Positions 53,713-62,578 are shown, counted from the stretch's first letter. The stretch: DNA of 64,000 nucleotides from an uncultured Actinomycetes bacterium (GCA_937926105.1 CALANS010000176.1:4504-68503), one strand, 5' to 3'. Notes: generated from the sequence alone by a model not told the origin. Made by a program: numbers and translations.

Positions 53713-53987
53713 GCGGGTCCTCCGGCTGCGTCGTCGGCATCGTTGTCCTGGTCGGCCCGGGCGGCGACCAGATCGGACAGTCGCGTGATCGCGGTACTAG
53801 GTGGCATTCCCGCGCCGACCGCCAGGCCGACCAGGTAGGTGGTCAGCGGGCCGCCCGGACGAGCGACCCCGTGCGCGACGTCCCGAGTCAGGTCCAGCAA
53901 CTCCTCGCGCAATTGTCGCGGCAGCGAGTCCGCGGGCAGGCCCAGCGCGACCGCCGCGTCGGTGGCCCAGTCGTCCAGGGTGCTCAT
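53709..53987 (-). CDS. DUF6457 protein (molybdenum-cofactor neighbourhood)
   Basis: 92 residues. 'LDDWATDAAVALGLP' and 'LDLTRDVAHGVARPGGPLTT' followed by 'YLVGLAVGAG' match DUF6457, a small helical domain found alone or fused to MobA-like proteins (family knowledge). Its position just downstream of moeA on the same strand supports a molybdopterin link. It overlaps the glsB-like gene by 4 bp. Confidence 0.75.
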   Translation of the reverse strand: MSTLDDWATDAAVALGLPADSLPRQLREELLDLTRDVAHGVARPGGPLTTYLVGLAVGAGMPPSTAITRLSDLVAARADQDNDADDAAGGPA

Positions 53988-54058
53988 GCTTGCGACGGTA
54001 CCGGGCCTCGTCGGTTGGTGGGTTCTCCGCGGCGGGCCGGGGTTGCCGCGCAGACGGG

Positions 54059-55255
54059 TCAGCCGTCCAGCAGCCAGACGTCCACCACCTCGCCGGCGTC
54101 CAGGTGCTCGACGCCCTCGGGCACCACCAGCAGCGAGTCGGCACCGGCCAGTGCCCCCAGCAGGTGCGATCCGGCGCCCCCGATCGGTGCGACCGTGTCC
54201 GCCACGGCGTCCAGCGTTGCCCGGCGGAACTGCCGCTTACCCGCCGGGGAATCCAGGGGCTGCGACAGCGGGACCCGCACCACCGGCCGGTCCGGTGACG
54301 AGAACCCCATGGCCGACCGGATCGCCGGGCGCACGAACACCTCGAAGGACACATACGAGCTGACCGGGTTGCCGGGCAGCGTCACGAACGGCAGGTCGTC
54401 CACCAGGCCGGCGCCCTGCGGCATGCCCGGCTGCATCGCGACCTTGCAAAACTCGACCCCGGCGCCGGTCAGCGCGTCCTTGACCACCTCGTACGCGCCG
54501 GCCGACACGCCGCCGGAGGTGACGACCAGGTCTGGGGGTTCGGGGCCCTGGCGCGCGTCGGCGAGGGCGGCGTGAAAGGCGGTGACGTCGTCGGCGACGA
54601 AGTGCACCGGTCGGGCGAGGGCGCCGGCCTCGGTGACCGCGGCGGCCAGCATCGCGCCGTTCGACTCGTAGATCTGCCCCGGCGCCAGGTCGGAGCCGGG
54701 CTCGGCGAGCTCGGAACCGGTCGACAGCACCAGCACCGTCACCGGTCGGTACACCGGCAGCCTGGCGTAGCCAAGCGCCGCGGCGGCGCCGACCTGCGCG
54801 GCGTGCAGCACCGTGCCGGCCGGCAGTACCAGCGAACCGGCGCGCACATCGTCGCCGGCGGGGCGGACGTTGATGCCGGCGCCCGGCGCCTGATCGATCC
54901 GGACCCGCGCGGTGCCGGCGTCGGTCATCTCGACCGGCACCACCAGATCGGTGCCGTCCGGGATCGGTGCGCCCGTCATGATCCGGGCCGCGGTTCCGGC
55001 CCGCAATGGGCCGACATCGCCTGCCCCGGCGGGGATGTCGCGAGAGACCGGCAGCTGCGCCGGCAGGGACGCGACGTCCGCGGCGCGCACCGCGTAGCCG
55101 TCCATCGCCGAGTTCGCGAATGGCGGCAGGTCGATGGTGGCGATCACGTCGGATGCCAGCACCTTCCCGAGTGCCTCGGCCAGCGGCAGCTCGACGGGGT
55201 GGGTGCGGGCCAGCAGGTCGGCCACGACGCGGCGGTGCTCATCGACGGAACGCAT
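54059..55255 (-). CDS. moeA: Molybdopterin molybdenumtransferase
   Basis: 398 residues from the ATG at 55255; an ATG three codons earlier is an alternative. 'VIATIDLPPFANSAMDGYAV', 'ARIMTGAPIPDGTDLVVPVE', 'LVVTSGGVSAGAYEVVKDAL' and 'PGNPVSSYVSFEVFVRP' are the MoeA signatures; the enzyme inserts molybdate into adenylylated molybdopterin. It would help mature the molybdenum hydroxylase encoded at 16.5-20.1 kb, though general housekeeping use is also expected. Confidence 0.94.
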   Translation of the reverse strand: MRSVDEHRRVVADLLARTHPVELPLAEALGKVLASDVIATIDLPPFANSAMDGYAVRAADVASLPAQLPVSRDIPAGAGDVGPLRAGTAARIMTGAPIPDGTDLVVPVEMTDAGTARVRIDQAPGAGINVRPAGDDVRAGSLVLPAGTVLHAAQVGAAAALGYARLPVYRPVTVLVLSTGSELAEPGSDLAPGQIYESNGAMLAAAVTEAGALARPVHFVADDVTAFHAALADARQGPEPPDLVVTSGGVSAGAYEVVKDALTGAGVEFCKVAMQPGMPQGAGLVDDLPFVTLPGNPVSSYVSFEVFVRPAIRSAMGFSSPDRPVVRVPLSQPLDSPAGKRQFRRATLDAVADTVAPIGGAGSHLLGALAGADSLLVVPEGVEHLDAGEVVDVWLLDG

Positions 55256-55366
55256 ACCGCCCATCCTGCCCCGGCGCCCGAGGGGCATCCCATCGAGGGA
55301 CGCCAGGGCCGGGCGAATCGGGCGGACCTGTGACCTACCGTTCCGCTCGATGGTGGCCCCGGCCCT

Positions 55367-55407
55367 CGCTATGCCCTTGCCCGGGTAGACCGGGCAAGGG
55401 CATAGCG
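55367..55407. repeat. Palindromic repeat, 37-bp family, copy 2
   Basis: Perfect 18-bp arms CGCTATGCCCTTGCCCGG and CCGGGCAAGGGCATAGCG with loop GTAGA. The inner 37 bp (55369-55405) equal the copy at 37731 apart from the loop and one C-G pair in place of T-A. It lies 10 bp beyond the Mur-ligase stop (minus strand), in terminator position. Confidence 0.9.
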
Positions 55408-55417
55408 GCGCGCGCGG

Positions 55418-57220
55418 TCAGCCCCGGGCCGCCGCCACTCGCTTGGCGATCTCCGCCGGGTCGAGCTCATGGCCGCCCCGCCGGACGATCTCCTCGATCA
55501 GCCCGGGGCGCTGCTCCAGGGCGCAGACGGCCACCACCGACCCGTCCGGCAGCGGCCCGGCGAGCCCAGCTGTCCCTGCCGTCGTCCCCGCTGCCGCCCG
55601 ACCCGCGGGGAGCGACCCGTCCAACACCGCCGCCAGCGCCGACACCTCGTCACCGGTCACCGGCACCTCACCCACTCCGGCCTCGGCGGCGCCGGCCCGC
55701 CACACCGCCTCCAGCTCGCCGGGTCCGCGGCCGCGCAGGTACTTCGATTTTCCCGCCACCACCAGCCGCTCCGCCCGGTGGGCCGCGAGTGCCCCCATGG
55801 CGTGCACCGCGTCGTCCGAGCGGTCACCCGGCGTGGACACCACCGCCGCCAAGACCCCGCCCGGCACCCGCAACGCCCCCGCGACCTGGAGCAGCGAGGC
55901 CAGCGACGCCTCGTTGTGCGCCAGGTCCAGCAGCACCGTCACCGCCCCCACGCCGTAGACGTTCAGCCGGCCCGCGTTGTGCGCGGCGTCGGAAGCAAAG
56001 CTCGCCAGCCCCTGCCGGATCGCTCGCTGAGAGGCGCCCATCGCCAGCGCCGCGGCCACCGCCGCGAGGACGTTGGACACATTGGCCCGCGCCGCCCCGG
56101 CCAGCGTCACCGGAATGTCCGCGAGGGCCGCCACGGGGATAGGGTCCAGCCCGCGACGCAGCACCACGACCATGCCGTCCAGCACCGTCATCGCTCGCCC
56201 GCCGGCCTCCAACGTCGCGCGCAGGTGCGGGTTGCCCGGGTCCGTCGAGTACAGCCACGGCCGGGCCCGGGTCACCGTTCGCATCCCCAGCACCAGCTCG
56301 TCGTCCGCGTTCAGCACCGCCCAGCCGGTCGGCTTGGTGATCCGGGGCACCACGGACTTCACCCGTGCCAACTGCTCCACGGTGTGTACACCCAGCAGGC
56401 CGAGGTGGTCGGCGCTGATGTTCGTCACCACCGACACGTCGTTGAACGCGGTACCCACGCCGCGCAGCAGGATGCCGCCACGCGCCGTCTCCGTCACCGC
56501 CACCGTCACCGCCGGCTCGGCCAGCACCCTTGCCGCTCCGCCCGGGCCGGACCAGTCTCCGGTCTCCACCGTGGTCCCGTCGATCACGATGCCGTCGGTG
56601 GACGACCAGCCGGGGATGTGCCCGCCGGCGGCGAGCAGGTGCGCGATCAGCCGGGTGGTAGTGGTCTTGCCGTTGGTGCCGGTGACGGCGACGACGGGGA
56701 TCGCCGGGCGCAACGGCCGGACCTCCTCGCCGGGATCGACGCCGGCCACGGCGTGGCCGGCAGTGGTCAACGCGGCGCCGACAGTGGTTGCCCCCGTAGT
56801 GATATCGGCGAACGCGCGGGCCACGGCGGCGGACAGTGCCTCGGCGGTCCCGCGTGAGCGGAACGGGAAGGCGACGATCACGCTGTCGTGTTCGCCGGGC
56901 TCGGCCACTGCCGGCACCCGGCGCCGGATCCGGGCGGCGATCCGGCGCACCAGGGCGGCGGCGACCTCGGCGATCGCGTCCCGTCGGGCCGGAGATCCCG
57001 GTAGTCCCACGGCGGTGCCCAACACCCGCAGGGATATGCGCCAGCCCAGCACATCCGCAGAGCCCGCCGCCAGGGCCTGGCCGGCGTCCAGGGTGAGCTT
57101 GATGGTTGGTGACGGGAAGTACAGGTTGGGCCCGTTCAGCACGCGCCGCTCGACCGGGCAGCCGTCGGTGGCCGACGTCCTGCCAAGTGCCATAGCTGCG
57201 GGCCCTCCGTCGTCAGTCAT
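55418..57220 (-). CDS. Mur-ligase protein resembling cyanophycin synthetase without ATP-grasp
   Basis: 600 residues. It begins 'RRVLNGPNLYFPSPTIKLTL', like the N-terminal domain of cyanophycin synthetases, then jumps at ~175 to a full Mur-ligase module: P-loop 'AVTGTNGKTTTTR' (~178-190), 'ISADHLGLLGVHTVEQLARV' and 'NADDELVLGM', each close to the matching segments of cphA in this window. The ~250-residue ATP-grasp domain is missing. It should activate a carboxyl group with ATP and add an amino acid or amine. The substrate is unknown; it starts 9 bp after the unknown 200-residue gene and is probably co-transcribed with the DUF4157-calpain gene. Confidence 0.78.
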   Translation of the reverse strand: MTDDGGPAAMALGRTSATDGCPVERRVLNGPNLYFPSPTIKLTLDAGQALAAGSADVLGWRISLRVLGTAVGLPGSPARRDAIAEVAAALVRRIAARIRRRVPAVAEPGEHDSVIVAFPFRSRGTAEALSAAVARAFADITTGATTVGAALTTAGHAVAGVDPGEEVRPLRPAIPVVAVTGTNGKTTTTRLIAHLLAAGGHIPGWSSTDGIVIDGTTVETGDWSGPGGAARVLAEPAVTVAVTETARGGILLRGVGTAFNDVSVVTNISADHLGLLGVHTVEQLARVKSVVPRITKPTGWAVLNADDELVLGMRTVTRARPWLYSTDPGNPHLRATLEAGGRAMTVLDGMVVVLRRGLDPIPVAALADIPVTLAGAARANVSNVLAAVAAALAMGASQRAIRQGLASFASDAAHNAGRLNVYGVGAVTVLLDLAHNEASLASLLQVAGALRVPGGVLAAVVSTPGDRSDDAVHAMGALAAHRAERLVVAGKSKYLRGRGPGELEAVWRAGAAEAGVGEVPVTGDEVSALAAVLDGSLPAGRAAAGTTAGTAGLAGPLPDGSVVAVCALEQRPGLIEEIVRRGGHELDPAEIAKRVAAARG

Positions 57221-57229
57221 GCGCGAGCC

Positions 57230-57832
57230 CTACGGTCCGGGCGGTCCCTCCGGCGGCTCCAGCACCATCCCGGACAGCACCGCCGCCGCCCGAGCGTGAT
57301 CATTGCCCGCGATCTCGTCAAAGGGCATTCCCGGCACCGTCGCCGTCTCGATGCTGAGCGCGATCAGCCAGGACTGCCGACCCCGCTTGGCCAGCACGGT
57401 GTACAGCCGGAGCCGACGCGGACCGTCCGGATCCCCGCGCCAGGTGGCGCTGCCCTGTTGGGCGCGGAGTTCGTCGACTCCCCACCGCGCCAGATCCTCC
57501 TCATCCACCTCGCCGCCGGTCCACTCGTCGAGCGTCGGTAGATCGATCAGCACCCGGCCCGGTGGGATCACCGGAAACCCGATGGAGCGCAGCACGACCC
57601 CTATCCAGTTCGCTAGTTCACCGGCGGCCTCGGTCTCCCGGTAGCGGACGGTCAGCCACTCCACCGGCGATGGTCCCCGGTACGCGAAAGATGACTCCCC
57701 GTCCACCTCGGCGGGAGCGTCGTCGGGGGTCCATCCGGCAGGCAGGCTGAGGTGACAGCAGGTGCCGGGCACATCGATGGGGGTGGTGGGCCAGGCGTCC
57801 GTGTCTGGCGCGGTGAGCCAAGTGAGGGGCAC
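57230..57832 (-). CDS. Unknown 200-residue partner of the DUF4157-calpain gene
   Basis: From a GTG only 4 bp after the calpain-gene stop, with GGAG inside that gene's last codons as ribosome site. I recognise no family with certainty. It is soluble, acidic, and has a beta-rich opening 'CCHLSLPAGWTPDDAPAEVD' reminiscent of DcrB/DUF1795-like chaperone or immunity proteins, but this is a weak visual resemblance. Coupling to the upstream protease suggests an immunity, inhibitor or loading role (inference). Confidence 0.6.
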   Translation of the reverse strand: MPLTWLTAPDTDAWPTTPIDVPGTCCHLSLPAGWTPDDAPAEVDGESSFAYRGPSPVEWLTVRYRETEAAGELANWIGVVLRSIGFPVIPPGRVLIDLPTLDEWTGGEVDEEDLARWGVDELRAQQGSATWRGDPDGPRRLRLYTVLAKRGRQSWLIALSIETATVPGMPFDEIAGNDHARAAAVLSGMVLEPPEGPPGP

Positions 57833-57836
57833 CTGA

Positions 57837-60290
57837 TCAACTCCAGTAGATCTTCTCGAAGTGCTTGGTGAAGTCGGTCAACTCCATGTCGAACTCGGCC
57901 CTCGCCTTGGCTTTCAGGGTCGCCGGGTCAGTCTCGATGTCGAGCGTGCCGTCGTCCAGTTCCTTGTACACCCGGCCACGCCCCTCCACCGAGGAGTCGT
58001 CACCCCAGGGGTTGCGGACCCGGATGTACTTTCGGGTGACGCCCGAGGTCGAGGTGATCTCGCGTGCGGCGGTGATGCTGTAGGCGTGCTGGCCGACCAG
58101 GCCCTCGCCCATCTCCTCACCGCCGCTGTGCCCCTTGCCCTTTCCGCCGCCCTTCTCCAGTTTGATCTCCTTGGCCGTGCCGGCCGCGACATACCCGCCG
58201 TTGGCGATCCGATCGCGAATCCTGTCGTACAGGTCGGTCTGGGACGGCGTGTACATGCCGGAGCCCCTTCGACCGGGCACCTGGCGGCGCATGTCGGTGA
58301 GCAGCGGACCGGCGACCTCGGCGGCGAGGTGTTCTCGCTTGACGAGTTCGTCGAACTCCTCGTAGGTGCGGAATTTGTTCATTGCCTCGCCGTGCTTCTT
58401 CGCGAATACGAAGAAGGCGGTGGCCAGGCGGGCGTCCTTGCCGTAGATCTTGGTGTAGGCCTCCGTCTTGTCGACGCCCTTCTTCTCCATGGTGAGGATC
58501 TGGCCGGCGCCCCACGCGTTGATCATGTCGAAGTTGGTGGACTTGACCTGCCCCTGGGCCTGCGGAGCCTGACCGGTCAGGATGTGGAAGGCCCTATCGG
58601 AGTGGCCGCCGTCTCCGATCTGCGCGTACGACTTGGAGCCGATGGTGCTCTTGTCGGCGCCCTGGCCAAGGGTTGCGAACGCCTTCTCCAGCAACGGTAC
58701 CCACAGCGCCCCAGACGACTTGCGCTCGTCGGACACGACGGACTTCGCGATGGTGAAGTACCTGGCCGTCTGCCCAGGGGGTGGAACGATGGAGTACAGC
58801 CGGACGGTGACGGTGCCGTCGCCGTTGTCCCGCATCATGTCGTAGATGGCACGCGGGTTTATCGCCGCGATCGACGCCAGCGCGGCCACCAGGTAGCAGT
58901 CCCCGATGGCGCCCTGGTTGACGTCGTTCACGTTCGGTTCCCTGGTGAATATCGGGACGTCGTTGTCGAGCTTCTTGTGCTTGGTGGACCCTGCCTTCAC
59001 GTTGGAGGACAGCGTGTATCCCGACGCCTGCACCGCGAAAGTGCCGAGCTTCTCGTTCGGGGTGTAGGTCTCCACGTAGACGTACCGGGAACTCTCGGTC
59101 TCGTGGATGATTACCGAGGCGCCCTTGGCCAGAGGAGTCGCCGTCCCGCTCGGGCCCCTGGTGGGGTCGAGCGAGGGTTGGATGGTGCCTCCCTTGACGA
59201 CCTTGCCCTCCAGGCCGGGATCCTGCTGGCGCTCCGGAGTGACACCGGTCGGGACATCCAGCCCCCCGGTCGCGCCGCCCACCTTCGGCAGCGCTTCGAC
59301 CCAGGTCTTGCCGGCCAGCGCCCCGGCCTGCCCGCCCAAGGTGGCGACGATCTGGCGTTCCACGCCCGCCTTGTCGCGCAGGTCCGAGATCCAGCTGGCC
59401 CGATCGTCGCCCTCGGTGTGGTCCTGCAAGTATTTCCCGCACGCAGTCTGGACCCGCTCCAGCATCTCGTCGAGCAGCCGAACCTCGCCCGGGGCGGTGT
59501 TTGGCTGGATTTGCGTCCGATTGATCCGGTTGTGGTACGCGTCCAGTTCCGCGAGGATCGCCTTGTATTTGGTGCCCATCGCCTTGAACGTGAGCCCGCC
59601 GAGCTTGACGTCGCTCTTGGCCTTTCCGACGGCCGCCTCCAGTTGCTGCCTGGTCTGCAGGATCCGTCGCAGCCGGCCCACGGAGGGTGTGGCGCCGGCG
59701 CCGTGCTGCTGCGTGTGGGCGATCTCGTGCGCGATGATGTGGACACCCTCCGGCGTCCCCGGCCGGTAGACGCCCTCGCCGAAGTAGATATCGCTCCCGG
59801 CCGTGAACGCCCGAGCGGACAGTGCGCGGTTGAGCGACCCGGGTTCGTCCCCATGGTGCACGCGGACTCCGCCGAGATCGGTGTCGAAGGCGGTCTCCAT
59901 CCGGCGACGCAGTTCCGGCGCCAGCGGCTGCCCACCGGCGCGGGAGCGCTGGATCCGCTCACCGATGTCCGCGGGCACGGCGCCGCCTTCGGCTCCCACC
60001 ACCGCCTGGGTGTCCGGCGTTGCACTGCGTCGCAGCGCCCGGTGGGGGCCTGCGGTAACAGACCCCGCAGCCGATGCCGTCCCGGACTCCGACCGGTGGA
60101 GCGCGGACATCGCGCGCTCGGCCAACAGGTCGGCCTCGACCTCGGCGGGGTCGCTGGCGGATCCCACCAGCAGGCCCGAGACCGGGACGATCTTGGTCGG
60201 CTCCTCGACCTGGACATCCCGGTCGAAGGTCGTGGCGGCTCGCCCCTCGCTGGGAACGCCGTGTTGGTGAGCGAGCATGGGGGCCGCCAT
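57837..60290 (-). CDS. DUF4157-calpain protein, candidate injected or secreted effector
   Basis: 817 residues from the ATG at 60290 (GGAGGAACC directly upstream). Residues ~114-200 are a DUF4157 domain ('GVRVHHGDEPGSLNRALSAR', 'GSDIYFGEG') ending in the zinc-protease-like 'HIIAHEIAHTQQH' (HExxH at 188-192). This domain is common in proteins linked to extracellular contractile injection systems. Residues ~450-765 are a calpain (C2) protease: Cys465 in 'NQGAIGDCYLVAAL', His735 in 'GLVGQHAYSITAARE' and Asn760 in 'RVRNPWGDD'. No signal peptide or membrane helix. A two-protease effector is implied, cargo or toxin role inferred. Confidence 0.85.
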   Translation of the reverse strand: MAAPMLAHQHGVPSEGRAATTFDRDVQVEEPTKIVPVSGLLVGSASDPAEVEADLLAERAMSALHRSESGTASAAGSVTAGPHRALRRSATPDTQAVVGAEGGAVPADIGERIQRSRAGGQPLAPELRRRMETAFDTDLGGVRVHHGDEPGSLNRALSARAFTAGSDIYFGEGVYRPGTPEGVHIIAHEIAHTQQHGAGATPSVGRLRRILQTRQQLEAAVGKAKSDVKLGGLTFKAMGTKYKAILAELDAYHNRINRTQIQPNTAPGEVRLLDEMLERVQTACGKYLQDHTEGDDRASWISDLRDKAGVERQIVATLGGQAGALAGKTWVEALPKVGGATGGLDVPTGVTPERQQDPGLEGKVVKGGTIQPSLDPTRGPSGTATPLAKGASVIIHETESSRYVYVETYTPNEKLGTFAVQASGYTLSSNVKAGSTKHKKLDNDVPIFTREPNVNDVNQGAIGDCYLVAALASIAAINPRAIYDMMRDNGDGTVTVRLYSIVPPPGQTARYFTIAKSVVSDERKSSGALWVPLLEKAFATLGQGADKSTIGSKSYAQIGDGGHSDRAFHILTGQAPQAQGQVKSTNFDMINAWGAGQILTMEKKGVDKTEAYTKIYGKDARLATAFFVFAKKHGEAMNKFRTYEEFDELVKREHLAAEVAGPLLTDMRRQVPGRRGSGMYTPSQTDLYDRIRDRIANGGYVAAGTAKEIKLEKGGGKGKGHSGGEEMGEGLVGQHAYSITAAREITSTSGVTRKYIRVRNPWGDDSSVEGRGRVYKELDDGTLDIETDPATLKAKARAEFDMELTDFTKHFEKIYWS

Positions 60291-60497
60291 GGTTCCTCCG
60301 ATTGGCACTGAACGGGCACAGCACGGGTCGAGACATCACCTTCGGCGCCGCCGTGTATGCAGCGTACGTCCTTATGATCACGGTGAGTAGTGCCCGAACG
60401 GGTATTCCGGGCGTTTCGTGCGCACCGTCGGCTGCCGTGGAGCCGGGCGGTCACGGTTCCCGAACGGCGCGCACGGTCGCTACGCTCGGACCTCGTG

Positions 60498-61331
60498 ATG
60501 TCTGAGCTGACCGGGATGCGCCTCGGCCATTACACGGTAGGGGAACTGCTGGGTCGCGGCGGGATGAGCGTGGTGTACAGGGCCACCGATCAGCGCCTGG
60601 GCCGGCCGGTGGCGCTCAAGGTGATCAGCGACGCACTGTCTTCCGACCCGGAATTCCGCGGCCGGTTCGTGGAGGAGGCACGCGCCGCCTCGGCCATCGA
60701 CCACCCGAACATCGTGCCGCTCTACGACGTCGGCGAGGCCGGACCGGTGCTGTTCATTGCGATGCGCCTGGTGGACGGCACAGACCTCTCGCAGCTGATC
60801 CGGTCCGGCCCGCCGGCACCGCGTCGGGTGATGGCGCTGCTCGGCCAGGTCGCCTCCGCGCTGGATGCGTTGCACGCGCACGGCATCGTGCACCTGGACG
60901 TGAAGCCCGGCAACGTGCTGGTCGCCCGGACCGAGTCCACCGGCACCGAAGTCGCCTATCTGGCCGACTTCGGGCTGACCCGTCGCGGCCCCGGCGGGCA
61001 GCTGACCGCGTCCGGCGACTTCCTCGGCTCGCCCAGCTATGCCTCACCCGAGCATCTTCGGGGGCATCCGGTCGGTCCGGCGAGCGATGAGTATTCCTTG
61101 GCCTGCATGATGTTCTGCGCGCTGGCCGGTGATCCGCCCTATACCGGGACCGTGCCCGACGTGATCACCGCGCACTTCCGCGGCGAACTGCCGTCGCTGG
61201 CCGCCGCGGCGGACGTGCCAGCCGCCATCGACCGGGTGCTGGCCCGGGCCATGGCGCCGGATCCGTCGTTGCGCTACCCGAGCTGCGGGGACTTGATCGG
61301 CGCGGCCCGCCGCGCGCTGGCGGAGGGGTAG
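60498..61331 (+). CDS. Soluble Ser/Thr protein kinase
   Basis: 277 residues, kinase domain only, with no transmembrane helix or PASTA repeats. Gly-loop 'LLGRGGMSVVYRA' (~18-29), Lys41 ('VALKV'), catalytic Asp134 in 'HLDVKPGN' (Leu in place of the usual Arg of HRD), and DFG at 157-159. It belongs to the Pkn2 (Hanks-type) family. It is divergent from the DUF4157-calpain operon across a 207-bp gap, so it could regulate that system, but no direct evidence exists. Confidence 0.9.
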   Translation: MSELTGMRLGHYTVGELLGRGGMSVVYRATDQRLGRPVALKVISDALSSDPEFRGRFVEEARAASAIDHPNIVPLYDVGEAGPVLFIAMRLVDGTDLSQLIRSGPPAPRRVMALLGQVASALDALHAHGIVHLDVKPGNVLVARTESTGTEVAYLADFGLTRRGPGGQLTASGDFLGSPSYASPEHLRGHPVGPASDEYSLACMMFCALAGDPPYTGTVPDVITAHFRGELPSLAAAADVPAAIDRVLARAMAPDPSLRYPSCGDLIGAARRALAEG

Positions 61332-61413
61332 CACTAGTCGGGTGATGGCCGTGCCGCTGCGGGGCATCACCCTGTGGGCGGCCCGGGCCTGTGGCGCCTG
61401 CGGTGCCGTGGCA

Positions 61414-61463
61414 GTGCGGCGCAGGCGGTGCCGTAGCGGTGCGACGCAGGCGGTGCTGTAGCG
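61414..61463 (+). repeat. 25-bp tandem repeat
   Basis: Two copies of GTGCGRCGCAGGCGGTGCYG plus TAGCG (61414-61438 and 61439-61463) differ at two bases. A third copy starts at 61464 and fades after ten bases, and a degenerate copy precedes. It fills the gap between the kinase and Nudix genes. Confidence 0.7.
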
Positions 61464-61521
61464 GTGCGGCGCCGGCGACCCCGGCGCGAGACCGGCCGGC
61501 GGCGCGGAGCAGGCTGGAGCG

Positions 61522-61932
61522 GTGGGCGCGAACAGGGTGCGGTGTGTCGGGGCGATCATCACCGACGACGATGGCAGGCTGCTGCTCGTTCAGCGTGGTC
61601 ATGCCCCGGCGCAGGGCCTGTGGTCGATCCCCGGCGGGCGGGTGGAGCCCGGCGAGACCGACGAGCAGGCCGTGATGCGCGAAATCGCAGAGGAAACAGG
61701 GCTTGTCGTGCGCGTGGGCGAGCTGGCCGGCCGGACGGAACTGCCCGGCCCGGACGATGCGGTGTACGAGATTTACGACTACGACGCGGCCGTCGCCGAC
61801 GGCGATGCCGACGGGGCCGTGGCCGCGTCCGATGCCGCCGATCTGCGCTGGGTGTGGCCCGACGAGGTGGAAGACCTGCCGGTGACGGACGGTCTGGTGC
61901 AGGCGCTGCGCGACTGGGGCCGGCTGCCCTGA
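61522..61932 (+). CDS. Nudix hydrolase (MutT-like)
   Basis: 136 residues from a GTG. The Nudix box G-x5-E-x7-REIAEETGL spans residues 39-61 and is complete ('[20 protein letters not shown]'). Members cleave nucleoside diphosphate derivatives; specificity cannot be read. It converges with the lysE-like gene, 25 bp apart. Confidence 0.9.
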   Translation: MGANRVRCVGAIITDDDGRLLLVQRGHAPAQGLWSIPGGRVEPGETDEQAVMREIAEETGLVVRVGELAGRTELPGPDDAVYEIYDYDAAVADGDADGAVAASDAADLRWVWPDEVEDLPVTDGLVQALRDWGRLP

Positions 61933-61957
61933 CCGGACCGGGCGCCGCGGGGCGACG

Positions 61958-62578
61958 TCACCGCCCTCCATCCAGCACGAGCAGCGCGGCCACGGCCAGC
62001 ATGGTCAGCCCGATCAGTATGTCCAGCGCGCGCCACACCGCCGGCCGGGCAGCCCACCGGGAGGCGCCTCGCGCACCGAATCCCAGCCCGGCGAACCAGA
62101 TGGTGCTCGCCACGCATGCCCCGACGGCGAACCACCACCGCCCGCCCGGGCCGTGCTGGTTGGCCAGATTGCCCAGCATCAGCACGGTGTCCAGGTACAC
62201 GTGCGGGTTCAGGAACGTCAGCGCCAGGATGGTCAGCACCACCGACCGGGCCGGCGCCTGCGCTGCGGCCAGCGTGTGCGCCGACCGGGCGGCGAGCAGC
62301 GAACGGATGCCATACCAGACCAGGTACGCCGCCCCGATCCAGCGCAGCGCCATCAGCGCGGTGGGCATCCGCGTGACCAGCGCCCCGATACCGAGCACCC
62401 CGGCGACGATCAGCAGCACATCGGCGCCGATGCAGATGCCCACCACGGCGCCCACGTGCGAGCGGGCCAAGCCGGTGCGCAGTACGTAGGCGTTCTGCGC
62501 ACCGATCGCGACGATCAGCGACAGCCCGGTCGCCAGGCCGGCCAGCAGGAGCGGGAGGGCGTCGGTCACGGAGGGCAC
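61958..62578 (-). CDS. LysE/ArgO-family basic amino acid exporter
   Basis: 206 residues from the GTG at 62578; a TTG 12 codons upstream or a GTG 3 codons downstream are possible. Five to six hydrophobic helices, with the signature 'LIVAIGAQNAYVLRTGL' near the start and 'LTFLNPHVYLDTVLMLG' in the middle, define LysE/ArgO. It would export lysine or arginine to prevent overload. The divergent LysR/ArgP-type gene is the expected activator. Confidence 0.9.
   Translation of the reverse strand: MPSVTDALPLLLAGLATGLSLIVAIGAQNAYVLRTGLARSHVGAVVGICIGADVLLIVAGVLGIGALVTRMPTALMALRWIGAAYLVWYGIRSLLAARSAHTLAAAQAPARSVVLTILALTFLNPHVYLDTVLMLGNLANQHGPGGRWWFAVGACVASTIWFAGLGFGARGASRWAARPAVWRALDILIGLTMLAVAALLVLDGGR

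Noticed and set aside
34921..55407. Intergenic palindromes as a CRISPR array or insertion-sequence ends
   Set aside because: They are single, widely spaced hairpins with no spacers between repeats, no target duplications and no transposase gene.
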